Shown in pieces: positions 28,731 through 42,330 of a stretch of DNA of 64,000 nt. Position 1 is the first letter of the stretch. Each line of letters opens with the position of its first letter. The notes beneath the pieces were generated by a model. The model was not told the origin of the DNA. It ran no database searches and saw only the letters and a list, made by a program, of their open reading frames with translations. Source of the DNA: Casuarina equisetifolia (Eukaryota; Streptophyta; Magnoliopsida; Fagales; Casuarinaceae); contig CM052359.1 in NCBI GenBank assembly GCA_028551475.1, positions 22,135,583-22,199,582 on the forward strand, given 5' to 3'. Position numbers and translations under genes: made by a program.

Positions 28731-31700
28731 TCGCTAACATGCACTACTCTTTGGATGTGATGTTTTCACGAGTCAGGAAAGTTGCAGTGAAAATTATTGT
28801 ACTTCCAACGCTTAGAATAATTTATATAACGACTTGAAGTGTACGTCCATCTGTTTGAAAAGAGAAGAAGAGAGAAAAAAAATTGAAAAAAAAAAAAACA
28901 ATTGTTTTTAAGATCGGACAGAATGGATTTATGCCGACAAACTGCAGGAATTTTCATAAAATGTTTTTGGTCCAACTTTGCGTGAGCTGAATATTTGGTA
29001 TGAATGCGGAAGCCAGAAAACATCCCAGCAAGGGTTTAACAATCGAATTCATGTGCAGAACTACACCATACACATGGCTGTTCAAGCTCACCTTCTTCAC
29101 CATGAAATTAGAATCGGAGCTATTATGAAAATTTAAAACTATTTAGTAGTAAGAAGAACTCCCTAAGAAAGATATCAAATTTTGTTCCTCTATTCTAGAT
29201 TTGGGTAATATTACCTCCTAGACTTGTCAATCGTTACGTAGCCCAACAAAATGTTCTTCATTTCTTCTGTCCCCGAGCCATCTCTAAGTTATTCTTACAG
29301 AAGATCATTTGCTCATCTCTGTTCCAGATTAAGTGCTCGGTTTACAACGTCATCTTAACATTAGCAGCACAATAAGACCCAAAGATAAACTAGGCCCAAT
29401 GAGTTTTATGATGATGGTGCAGAGAGCCCAATGTTAACATGTTCAGAATTTCAAACAAGCCACCAGGCGCAAAGTTTCAATCATCGAGCTCGTGGGTTTT
29501 AAACAGGCCCATTAGTCTACCAATATCATACGGGTTTAAGTAGAATTTTGTACTTCTTTCCCTATTTTCCAAACTTAGTGGGTTACATTCCCTAATGCGG
29601 TATTCAGCTCCGGATTAACCCCTAATCGAAAGAGAAGCTGCTGGAAAATGATCTTGTACAGAAGGTTACCATCACTAACACCAAGTTTATTGATGAGATA
29701 ATTCACATAACTAACTTTTTTTAGTGTTTGCAGCTGAACATAGACTTTATTATGTAACAGCCGTTGTAAGTAGTTTTAGATCCTTATCATCCTGTAGTCA
29801 TAAACAAAATTAGATAAACATATCTAATGCCCCCAAAATTAAAGATTTTTGTATTCCAAACAATACAAGTATTTTGTAAAACTTTATAAGCATAAAGTAT
29901 AAACATATCTAATACAAGTATAACTCTATTATGTGAAACTTTGCCTTGGTTACAAACAATACAAGTATTTTGACCATTTAGAAAATTATCAAGGAGCATC
30001 AAGCTCAATGGTAAATAAATATTGTTTGAGACTTCTTGATTTTAAATTTAACGACACCTTAAGAGTGCGTGAGTCTATTTAAAAAGTTCACTTACAACTT
30101 TTGTTCATTGCCGTTCCATACATCTCCATTAGTGCTCGGTTCGTTTTGGTTGGTAATAGTAAAGCCAACTCCATTTTTGAAGCTTTGCAAGAACTGCAAG
30201 CATCTGGCAGCTACACGAATAGTTTTCAAAACGTCGTCGTTTAGTATTTGTTAGAAGGCAATTTCATCTTCAAAGCCCTACATGAATTTCATTTTAAAAT
30301 AAAATCTAAATTATTTACAATAATTCGCACCATTCTTAAATCGCTTTCCTAGCAACTAGCATAAATGGATTGCAAATTCCGAAAGTAACACATTCCCCAC
30401 AAAAATGCATTTCGAGAATACATTAAAATGATTTTAGTGTATTTGAATAACATTTCAAAAAAGTTATATTATAGAAAAAAGTATGACTAATTTTGAAAAA
30501 TTAGTTTTAAAAAACACTTAAATAATATGAAAAGGCTAACAGACTAAACAACATAGTCAAAAAATTGCTATCAAATTTGTTTTTAAAATGTTATTTTAAA
30601 AATCGAATTAAAATGATGTCTTCATCAAGAATTATGAGAAAGACATTTTTTTTTCACAACAGAGAAAATATATTTATCCTGAAATTGATATTCATATAAA
30701 GAAGTTATCTTGAAAATGTGCACCTATTTGTATAATTAAAATCAAAATCCACATGCAATGTTTCTATTTTCTCAATAACCATAAATGATGCTGCAAATTC
30801 CTTAATAAATTAATTAAATTTTACGTCAACACACTTAATTTAGTGGCAAGTAAGTACTGCTTGGGATCAAGATAGTCTTAGGCTCAACATCTTGAGAGCA
30901 TGCGAGTTTTTTTTATTAAAAAAAAAATTAACTACATTTTATTTCCGTTTTGTGATCATGGGCTTGGGATGCTGTAGTAGGAAATGCTGTAGGCTTTCTT
31001 GCATGCGTGATTTGTCATTGGCTTATGGATGAGAGTCAATTGGTCACATAGGTAGATATAATTTCAAGATGAGCTGCAAGTTTTCTGCAGTTTTTCTAAC
31101 TACACCAAACAAGAAACTGAAACAAACCACAAGATGTGTTTATGCATGTACAGCCATGCAGATAAGGCCTTGAATCTTCTTTCGGGCAAATGAGATGGCA
31201 GCTACAGATGTAAAAGACGGGAACGAGTTGTGCAGTACAATAGTTATCTCAATCATGATATAGGCTATTGGGCTTGTATCATTCTTGAAATTTCAATGAA
31301 AAAAATTAATTCATTGGGTCTAGCATTGTGCACTTGTAAAATTTTAGTGAAAAAAGAAGAAGATTAGTTCATTACGTTAGACACTGCGTAATTGTGAAAT
31401 TTTAGAAACAAAGAATTAATTTATTGAATTAAACATTGTGAAATTGTGTCAGAAGATTAACGGAACTCATTTTGAATATGGAAATGAATTTAATACCAAA
31501 AGAATTTTAGAATGCTGAAAAATCAGTCAATTTATTAAAGTAATAACTACCAACATAAAAGAGCTCTGTATAGATGAATTTGAAAATTGAATTACAATTT
31601 GATATCCATAGAGCAATGATGGAGGCCCAGCTCTCACATTGCCAAGAAATGGAAAAATCAAAATCAAAATGCATACTACATTCCTTCTAAAAAGTTGTCA

Positions 31701-32676
31701 AAAGAACCAAAAAAAAAAAAAAAAAACAATTCTAAGTGTACAAGGTCAATGAAAGAAATATGATTATCACGTAGGTACTAGTAAACATACACGGGTTGCA
31801 CATGACTTCCCACCTTACAAAATATATGAGAATCAAAAAGTTAAACATCTTCAATTAAACTAGCAATAACTTGAATTCTCTTGAGCAACTCAACCAATAA
31901 TGGCAGGGGTAAACATCACCCCTTACAAATCCCTTTCATGAACTTTACTGTTTTCTTCAAGCTCCTACATCTTTGTCGACTTCATACTATTTGAGCTCCC
32001 TTTTCTTCTTGTAACTCTTCCTGAATATAAGATTACTTGGCGTACATTTGCAACAAGTATAGAGTAGCTGTATCAAGTACGATATTACCCACAAAGCAAC
32101 AAAAGAGAGCTCGGCCTTAACAAAACCAACATTTTTAAATGCAGTCACATGGTTTCATTTGAACTCTTTGCTGAAATTTTTAATTAATCCTCATGTAGAT
32201 AATAAGGGATGACAATCTTGGTCCTCTAGGAGCCAAAAAGATAAGAGTATTGAAGGCTTAGTTTCACAACACAGGACATGCTCAATGGTATTCATCAATC
32301 CTGTTATCCTTGATATTGAACATTCAAAGCGGCAAAGGCTCCAGTTTTGCAAAATAATCACAATCTTAGAGTTGCAGCACAAGAAGCCATCCCATTTGAT
32401 TTTTTAGATTCAATTCAGACACCATTGGCTTTCTTATGCACTCTCTCCAAATACCCCCATAGCTCATCCTAATCTCATTCATAGTCAACAAGATATTTGT
32501 TATGGAAATATAGGCTTCTGACTGAAAATGGTCCGTTGCGGTTGTTCAGAACAGTGCTAGTTGTTTCACATAGCATTAATCTTGTCTGAAGGAGGAAATA
32601 AGCTTTTTAACACCTATTGTCTACCACCAACAACTCTTGATGAAGAAAATGAAATAAAGCATGTATCCGCCTTTTG
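28731..32676. other. gene-poor intergenic DNA 3' of the PPR gene
   Basis: No gene is recognised. Short direct repeats occur at 29814-29975 (ataaacatatctaat twice, caatacaagtattttg twice). A SINE-like or retroelement scrap ending in an A/T run may be present near 30840-30930. The last several hundred bases may include the PPR 3' UTR. Confidence 0.45.
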
Positions 32677-34812
32677 CTAGTCTTCCACATTGTTTAGAAG
32701 ATAATCCACTTCCTGAGCTACAAGTTTTGTCCCTAAAGTTAGTGAGTTTAACATGCAAAATATATCTTCACCTTGTAGATGAGATCGATCCCCAGCAACA
32801 AATGCAAAAACCTGATCATTGACCTCAATCCTAGACCATCCTGGCTCCTTAATCACTCCTTTAGATTTCATCAACTTCCTTACATTCGCTGCTTCCCTCC
32901 ATCTCCCACTAGTGGCATAAATGTTAGCCAGGGTAATATGAGTCCCTGCACAATTCGGATCTAATTTAAGAACCTCCTCTGCAGCACGTCTTCCACTATC
33001 AACATTCCCATGTAACCTACACGCTCTAAGCATAGAAGACCAAACAACATCATCCTGTTGAAATGGCAAGCTTTTAATCATGTTCTCTGCATCACTTAAT
33101 CATCCAGCTCGACAGAGTAGATCAATCATGCAGCCATAGTGTTCTTTCGAAGGATTTATTTGGTACTCACTATTCGTCAAATTGAAGTAGTGGAATCCTA
33201 GATCAACAAGTCCAGCATGACTACAGGCAGTAAGAACACCAATGAAGGCTACAGCGTCTGGTTTCAAGCCCACTGTGGGAATCTTTTCAAACAAATCAAT
33301 GGCTTCTTGGTTGTATCCATATTCAGCATAACCATTAATCATGGCTCTCCATGACACAATGTCATCATTTTCTGTTACATCAAAGATTTTTGAAGCTTCT
33401 TTTATACTCCCGCATTTAGAATACATATTGACTAAAGCACTTTTTACCTTAACTGTACGGTCTAATCCCACAGACAACACATGAGCATGCAGTTGCTTCC
33501 CTTGCTCAAGAATTGCCATACTTCCACAAGCACTCAAAACACTGGCAAAAGCAGACTCATTTGGTTTTGGTCCTTCCCGTCTCATCCATGATAGATACTC
33601 AAAGGCTTCTTCACCATATCCTCCTTGAGAATATGTTGCAATTATGGTACTCCATGAAATGATATCTCTTCTGTTCATATCATGAAATACCAATGAAGCT
33701 GATGCCAACTGCCCGCATCTTGAATACATGGTTATAATGGAATTTGCTACTAATAAGAAGTCAAGAAGGCCTCTGCGTAAAACATGTGCATGGAATTGTT
33801 TACCCCATTCAATCCTTGCAAGATTGGCAGTGCTAGAGATAATGGCTGGAAAAGTGTACTCATTGGGACTAACATCTAAGTCCTTCATTTTCTTAAATGC
33901 TTTAATTGCGTGTTCTTCCTGACCCATTTGAACATACGTTGTTATGATCATTGTCCATGAAACCACATCTGGCGTTCTTATTTTCTCAAACAAGCGCATG
34001 CCATATTCTAACTTTCCACATATGTTGTACATATTGGGAAGGGTATTAGCCACGAATGAGCTCTCATCGAACCCTTTTCTCATTGTTTTTGCATGGATCT
34101 CCCGCCCATAATTCAGAGCACCAGAATTCGCACATGCCTTCAATGCAATAGCAAATGAATATGCATCATACTCCACTTTTGACCTCTGCATTTCTGAAAA
34201 GTAAAGCAACCCTTCCTTATTATAACCAGCTTGAACAAGCCCTGTAATAACGGCGGTCCAAGATACTGCATTCCTTATTGGCATCTCATTGAAGACTCTA
34301 CAACCTTGCTCAATGTTGCCAATCTTGGTGTACATGTCAAGAAGGGCACTGCCCACAAAAACGGACTCCACAAAACCAGACTTCCTAGAATAACCATGTA
34401 ATAGCTCTCCAAAGCACAAGTTCATGTTTAGTGCACTTGCCTTGAGTGCATTACTAAGTACGAACTGGTCCATACTAAGTCCAGGCTGAACCCACATATT
34501 TGAGAACAAAGCCAACGCTTCAGAGGAATCCAAGGCTTTGACATAGCCAGAAATCATGGTGGTCCATGTAACTTCATCCCTATGAGGCAACTTATCAAAC
34601 ATTTGGCGAGCATCATTCAAACAACCGGTCTTCAAGAGCTCCTTCAATAGGGCATTAACTTCGAGCATATTAACTGGAGGAACGAAATGGGGTTTCTGAG
34701 TTAAGTGGTTGGGTCTTGTCTCTGAAACTAGGATACCACCTACATAATTAGTGCAAGCAACAGATGCTGCTGCAAAGAAGCTCTTAAAAGGGGGCCTAAC
34801 TAACAAAATCAT
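32677..34812 (-). CDS. pentatricopeptide repeat protein (At3g47840-like), interrupted by one in-frame stop
   Basis: This single-exon PPR gene spans 711 codons including one internal TGA at 33100-33102. Family role: PLS-type PPR proteins bind organellar RNA, often for C-to-U editing. Seen: tandem PPR motifs such as NAVSWTAVITGLVQAGYNKE, DVVSWTMIITTYVQMG and DIISWSTIIATYSQGGYGEE, with repeated WT/WS-I-Y signatures, then E-type sequence (VWSSMLRACRLHGNVDSG, THITLANIYATSGRW, GVIKEPGWSRIEV). There is no C-terminal DYW domain. Family members read CRAG-R-LSDAE where this copy has CRAG-stop-LSDAE, which a single CGA-to-TGA change would explain. The frame is otherwise intact on both sides. If the stop is real, the product ends after 570 residues and loses the E region. 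The resemblance to Arabidopsis At3g47840 is from memory. It may be a recent pseudogene, a null allele or a base error. Confidence 0.88.
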
Positions 34813-37800
34813 GTTTGTGCTTGTTGAGCCACCGCGTCCCGCGATGCAGTCCGAAACATCTTCTGAACTTTACTTTTGCAAGATGGGCCAGACCGCCCAA
34901 TAGCAATTCTAATCCATTTCAGTCCAGTCTAGATACATAAATGGGCTCGATTAATTTCCGTACTAATCCTATCATAAATATGGGCCTTGATATACAATGT
35001 TTGTTCAACTGCGGGCCTAGGTGTGGCCCATAAATGCCAAAGTTCTACATCGATGGAAGAAAAAGTCAAGAAGTAATAAAAGCTTTGCAAGGAATTATCA
35101 ATTCATTTTCATGTGTAAAGAATGAATAGTTTGACTTTTTCATTATTTTTCATTTTTCATCTATAAATAGTTGACATCAATCAACTCACTGCCAAAGACA
35201 TTCAAGTCAAACGCAATTCAGAACCCACAAGCAAAATAAGACGTGGGTTTGTGTCTTTGAACCTTTTAATATTAAAGTTATTGTCGAAAAGATAATTGAA
35301 TCTGATACTAAGAGTATACCTAAAAACCTTGGATGGATTCCTTGCAAAGTCAACTTCGAAGAGAAATAGATGGGAAGAAATATCTTCTCATTTTAGATTG
35401 ATGTGTGGAATAAGGATTTTGAAAAATGGATTAGCTTGAAAAACCTACTAATGAGTGAGTTTTGGGGAAGCAAAGTTTTGTTTACTACACAGTTTTAATA
35501 GACAGTAAGTGATATTTAAAATGAGGAACAAATAAAACATCAATAAGTTCTAGTAACGGTGTGGGCTTAGCTTTCCCAATGGGGGTGGCAAGTACGTGTT
35601 TAATTAGTCAAGCACACCATGGTATCCCTGTAGCTCATTATCTAATTATTAACCCATCCGATAAGTCCAAGCTAAGAAAGCCCCTTCTTTATTTGCTTGG
35701 ATTTGGGCTCACGTCGATAAATCCTAATTACTCTTACCTTTTCTATATCCGAATCCTCATTATTCTCATCGTTGCTTGTCCACAAATTCCATAGCCTCGT
35801 TGGGCTCAGATAAGGCTATTTCCATATTACCTAGCTGGGGTGCCATCAAAACATCAATTTAAAGCTCTAGTAAATCATAAATCACGTTCGTAAGTGAATT
35901 TACAGTGAGGAAACTTAACATATATGAATATCAATATTTAAAAACTCCCATTCCCAAAAAGGAAGTCATTTAATGATAAGCTAGTATGGGTCACTAACCA
36001 TTAGATTTGAAGTTCAACACTAAGTGCATACATGGTCTATCTAACCAATAGAAAAGTCGAATTGAATAGATTGAAATTATGTTTTCTTTCTATAATGATA
36101 TATGCTTGGTCGATTTAACAAAGCAATGAATTAAAAAGAATATCTTTTTCTGTAATTTGATTCTAGTAACGAGACAAATCATTGATTTCCTTATCCAAGG
36201 ATGGACCATTGTGTGTCCCTAAAGAAACAACGAAGGAAAGAATTCAGAACCATTTTTATCCTTTCCTGTGAACATCAGAGATACGACACACTCTCTCTCA
36301 TTTGAAATTAAATCGAAAGTAAATTCAGTAAACTTTGTTCATCTTTTGCAGAAAAATAGCACACAGAACATGGGATCTGAGCATGTCCAGCTGATTTTCA
36401 CGTCAAAAGGAAAAGTAAAGGATCCCTATAGCGCTCAAAGAAGCCTGGCCGCCCAAAATTTGATTCGCATATTGCAACCAATCCCACCTTTTTCCGAAAG
36501 CAAAACACTAAAATCCAAATAACACAAAAGAAACGAACTTTTTGGTGCGCGTCTGCTTTGCGATTTATGCTCAGAAAGTTGGAGCCCAAGTTATTCCACT
36601 TCTTTCTTGCGTTTGCTCTCTACTAAAGGACGAAGGATGTCTATGCAGCTGACATATTTGCCTCAATTCTAAAAGCCCTTGATTCTTACAACCCTTTTCA
36701 CACACAAAACAAAGAAAAAAAGGCTGTTGAATGTTGTGAGTTCTAATAAAAGCCTTGATTCTCACAACCCTTTCCTCACAAAGAAGAGAAGAGAATATTA
36801 AGGCATATCTGAAAATGTATTTACGGAATTTTATTATTCAATGCTGATATCACTGCTACGCTTCCCGTGGTAGATGGTTTTAACTTTATACCAACATCTT
36901 TTTGTTTGCTGACTCTCTTTTCGGCCACTAATTTTCTCATAGAGCATCCATTGGATATCTATAAACACAGATTAAACATGCATGATATGCAATTTGATCA
37001 ACTTTTGACGTCACTAAACCACAGAATATAGTGGAAGGGTCTACCATTTTGGTTTAGTATTTGCAAATGATTGTATGAGGATATTATTTAGGGTGGACGA
37101 GGCATCTTTCATGGCATTACGACCGGATTTTAGAAGGTGACGGATTCTTTACATAATTATCAAGGAAAGATATATCAACTAGTGTGAATCAAAGGATAAG
37201 TATATAGAAGTAAGTCACTTATAAATATCAATAGACAATACTCTTGGTGCACTATTTGACACGACGTGGTCATTAATCATAAAAGGTTCATATTTGGGCT
37301 TGTTTGTTTTAATTTGTTCTAGAAATGCATGAAGAAAGAAAGATTCATAAGCTTTTTTGTTTTTCTTTTCTTTTTTCCAAAAGTCATATCAATATGCTTA
37401 GTATTTGTTTAGCTAGTAGTTACGATATTATAGGGTAAATAGCACTTTCCCTTGGAAAATACAATCTTCACTTGCATTGCTTACTCCCATAAACTTTATC
37501 TTAGTGTAATTCAAACTCAATTTTGAAATTTTAATTAATTTATCCATATCAAATTAACTATAGATTATATGAAAATGATAAGATGACTAAATTTTCATTT
37601 ATAGATACTACTCATATTTTATTTCTCTATATACAAATATTATTTGTGTTTTATCTTGAAAATCAACATAATATTTCCCAAAAAGAACGGATGATTTGTT
37701 ATTAACTTGACAAGTGATTTGGAATATAAATTAAAGAGTCTCAAATAATGTTTAAAAAATTTTAAGATAAGAAGTTATTCTTGTAATAGTGAGAAATGAT

Positions 37801-40800
37801 TAGCACCTCCTTTTTTAAAAAGAGTTAGTAATTATCATATTTACATGCAATATGTAATAAAAATATGAATAAAAAAAATTATGTAATATGAACAATTAAC
37901 ATATGGCATATTGAATGAAAGTCAATGATATTAATTAGTTGATTCAATATGATAGTTGATTCTACTTAATAGTAAGTTGACAAAATAATCAATTAAACCA
38001 AAAAAAAAAATCTAAGATTTGACCTTTCAAAAATGGAAACTTATAACTAAATTAAAACCAAGTAGAGGCTACATTTTTTCTCTTATAATTTTTTATTCTC
38101 CTTTATCCTTATATGTAGAAGGGGTTTTGATTTTAGGTATCCTGAAATATGTGAAAAATTATTAAGTAAATAAATAAATTAGAGGCATATGTTTACTTGA
38201 TCTCTTATGTCACCCTGACTATTAACTCAACTTTTATTTCTCCTTCTATTCAAAAGAATATGACACGAAGAGTGAGTTTGCTTGGTCCATCTCAGCACAA
38301 TTTAAAGAGATTCCTAGTGTTACTTTTGTCTCATTAACTTACGCATCATTTACAATGGTCTAATATCCTTTTTAACATGAATAATAATTTTTTAGACCTT
38401 CTCCTATCTCAATATGCCAAACATTTTAATGGTGATACCATTGAAACCTAAAATATTATACCCATTATCGCTGCATTGTCACTGTCATTTTGCAAAATCA
38501 CCAACTCATCTAAATGACCTAAAATATTGTACCCACCACTATCGTTGGTCCTTCACCTTCCAATGGACTACATAACGGGGAAAAATAAATGGACCTGATT
38601 TGACAGGCATTAGTGGAAGATCAAGCCTTCTTTGTTCATATCTATTCCATTTAAATAAATTGGTTGCTCGAATCTTTAGCACTCACGCATCCAATATTGT
38701 TGCCTACCATGTCTAAGCTGTGGGTTGAGTTGTATGGATAGGTTGTGCACATGCCTTCTTTTCTCCAAGGCCATGTTGACACCACTACTATCAAGATCAA
38801 TCTGACTATTGCACGTACTTCTGCATTATCAGCTTCTAAAATTAGGCCCCAGAACTTGAAGCAAAGTGCAATAATTCAGACCCTACAGATCATGCAGATA
38901 CAAATAGTGCGTACAACTGAGATGGGTATAGACAAACAAATTGGTTTAGGACAATGAAGAAGACAGCAGCTTACTGCACTTTTGTCTAATATGTCTGGTT
39001 CTAAGCTAAAGGATTGAAAGTGTACATACTTTTTAAGCCTTTAAATTGTTTTTTTTTTCTTTTCAAGGCCGAAGTAGCACTCACACAATGAAAGGTTGTT
39101 TTAAGATCCAATAAATTCAGTAAATTTTGACTATATTGTGTATATGGAACTGCCAATATATGTGCACCAATAAGACAAATTTCGAGCTACCAGTGAAAAT
39201 ATCCCTGATGGAGGTTGGTCTGTGATACCAAATGATGATGGATAAGACAAAATTGCTTCCCATCACTGACTTCAATTGCTGGGAAGTGAAGGATTAGGGG
39301 ACTTTCTAGGAATCTAGAAATGCCAATAGTTGCCTCCCCAGTATGTCTAATGGTTTTCTTAAATACTTTCATTAGTATTTTATTTCGGAAAGTGATTGAA
39401 AGGATGATGTCGTAAAAGGTTAGTGCTAGCTTTCAACATGAACAGTGACATTTTGCAAACAGACAAACAAACCAATCTATGTTTAACAAAAAGAATCCAT
39501 CCATTTGTGGGTTAATGTCGTTAGTCATGGCTTTAAAATTAGGGTTAAGAATAAAAAGATAAGTTTGTCGATTTGGATTCTCCTAAATTCCTTATAAATA
39601 TAAGACTTAACGTCTGTGTGCTTGTTATTGGTTAAGCTAAGCTATCACAGTAACCTAAAAAGGAAAAAAAAAAAAAAAAAGGGCTATTAGAGAAGGAAGA
39701 TACTATATTTACTGTTACACATACGAAATTGTAAAATAGCGATAGATTATTTTTTTGTAATTATTTTTGTACTTGTTATGCATGTAGATTTTGTGCAATC
39801 CACGTAAATGTTCCGACAAATAGTAACTTAAAGAATATTGGCTAAAAAACAGTAGATCGAGAAGGAAAAAGCAGACAATGTACTTATCCAACACTGTTGC
39901 CTAACACGGCTGTGCAATTGACTAAAGATAATAACATTTTCACTTTGTTGGCTCTTGGTAGGTCAAACCTACCATATCGCAATCGTGCAACTGATGTGCT
40001 GCCTACCTTGCTGATGCGTGAAGATCAAGTTAGAAGCAGATTTCTTTCAAGAAGGAAGGCAGAAAGAAAACCGGCAGAAAAGAGATACTTCTGTGCACAT
40101 GCAACGATAATGGGTACACCATTCGTTTCTGAATTGTCACGTTGGAGGCCTCCCGCTGTGGGAGATTTGACTCCAGCACCAGCATTTGCAGCATGATCTT
40201 CCAACCACAAGTTAGGCCTTGGTATAAAGGTCAGACTCCTTTATTTGGGACCCTCCCGCCACCACAGAAAACTAAAGAAAATGTAAGAATATATTGCTGC
40301 TTTTGTCAAAGGTCACAAGTCCTGGAGGCAATTACAAATGTTCCAGGGCATAATCATAATATTCCTGTAAACATTCCAGGAGGGCATTGTCTTATCAGTG
40401 ATGATTTTTGAGGTAATTACTCTGTTAAGAGTACATGATGTTTATCCAGAAGCCATAACCTTTGAAGAGTGAAAATACCCCGGAGTCCCTCGGATTTGTC
40501 AACGAGTCATTTCATAAGCTCGTAGCTTTTCTGGGTTCCATGCTACCATTGAAATTGGTTTTCAACTTATGTTGTGGAATTCTCTGTTTGGAAATAGTAA
40601 AAGTAGATCTGTTTTTTTCTTTTTGCTTGATTAAACAAAATGTTTATTGGGCATCTAGTGATGTCTAAGCATCTTGTCTATTGAGAATACAGTCCGCTGT
40701 TTCCTTCTAGAATCGCCCCTAAAAGAATAACAAACAAATTAATAAAAATCACTTATTTTTTATACGGGACTTTTATTCTTTTTTAAAAAACAATTTCAAA

Positions 40801-42330
40801 AGACCCAAATACTTTAAGATTTAAGAAAAAGGAGGAATTTAGAAACAAACCCATATCATGTTTTGTTGATTTTTGGGCTACTGTGGTCTCACACATGAGA
40901 GTGTTTGTTTCTTTCTATTTTCCTTTTCCAGCCTCTCCTGTGGCAGGGGAACCGAAAGCTGTCGATAGAAATTGCTTAGGACAATGATGTAGCGACCCAC
41001 TGTCAAATCCCACACTAGTAACATTGGGCACATCCAAGGAATGATGGGGACGAAGATCAATATCGACATGATCACGTGAGATGTCCATGTCGACCTAGCA
41101 TGGTACCACCATGGAATCATGACACATCCACTAAAAACTATTGAAAATATGTATTTGGATGTACGCCAACCACACATGATCCAATGCCCAAATACGACAC
41201 ATACTTGCCCATATAGAAATATATGTTGGTTATATAATGCTTGAAAAAGAAGGAGAACAATAAAAAGAAAAAGTAAAGGGTCCTCTGAAGTGCTTGGGGA
41301 ACCATACCCCAACTTTTTATTGCATGTTGCTCAAGACTTTAAAAAAAAAAAAATGCATTACAAAACAAACCATGTTTGGATGCATTTGTCTCCCTGTTAT
41401 TATTATGAATTAGCCTAATTGGTGCTGACGGTGGCGTGCATTCTGAAGGGTTTATTTTATTTCCTATGTCTGTCAAACCTAAATGACCTTCTCACTTTTC
41501 AGGAATTTCTTTTTCCATTGGGATTCCATGCAATTTTTAAGTGAAAGAGCAACAGAGCAAGACCCATTTCATCAACTGGGGCACTCTTGTCTCTCTCCGT
41601 TAATCTAAGCTTTGATTGCTTGCTTTCTTCCCAATTAATCCAATGCAGGGTTGGTCACCACGTGACCCCCTCGCATTTGCTCTTTTGTATCACAAACATT
41701 TGTCTATTCCAATCCTACCACAGAGCCATTCATTTCATGGATTCGGCTCTCTGCCCATTCGTACCATTTTTGTGCAAATAAATCGATTCTTTTAAGGATA
41801 ACGCTAATTTTCCTTTTTTTATCACGATTTGATTTTAATTGGGTTTTAATTTTTGGATTACTTCTCTAAACAACAGAGGAATCTAGAGACCCGAAATCTT
41901 TCCCGTCCATACCGGGTGTCAAATTTCAGACCATTATTGAGATGCCATTTCAGGAGGCTCCGCTTTCAACAGAAAGTAGAGGCGTTCTACCGCATCAATC
42001 ATCTCTGTGAGTTGATTTGGATTTCGCACGCCTATCATCATTGGTCTTTCATTTGCACCCATTTTACACAAATTATTGCAGTAATTCTGGACTTCTGTCA
42101 TATACCAAGAAATTTCCCAGTATTGATTTCACTAAGATATACCTAAAGTAATGCAAAGAGTTCAAGAACTCAAGCGAGAACAGAAGCTGAAACACCTCTT
42201 GAGTAGAATCGAATGAATTCTATTTGGGTATCCAACTAAAATCAAAATTTCCTTTGCTTTACAAATTTCCATCTCTCCCTCTCTATCAACAGAACAGAAA
42301 AAGGGAAATTACTTGCAGACCAAAAATTAC
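34813..42330. other. gene-poor intergenic DNA
   Basis: No gene family is recognised on either strand. There are short direct repeats near 36670-36790 (taaaagcc[c]ttgattcttacaaccc and a variant, 77 bp apart). A TATA-like CTATAAATAG at about 35161 lies in a retroelement-like context. Open frames at 39897-40196 (99 codons, ending in RPPAVGDLTPAPAFAA) and 40142-40411 are unrecognised and not supported as genes. Confidence 0.5.
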
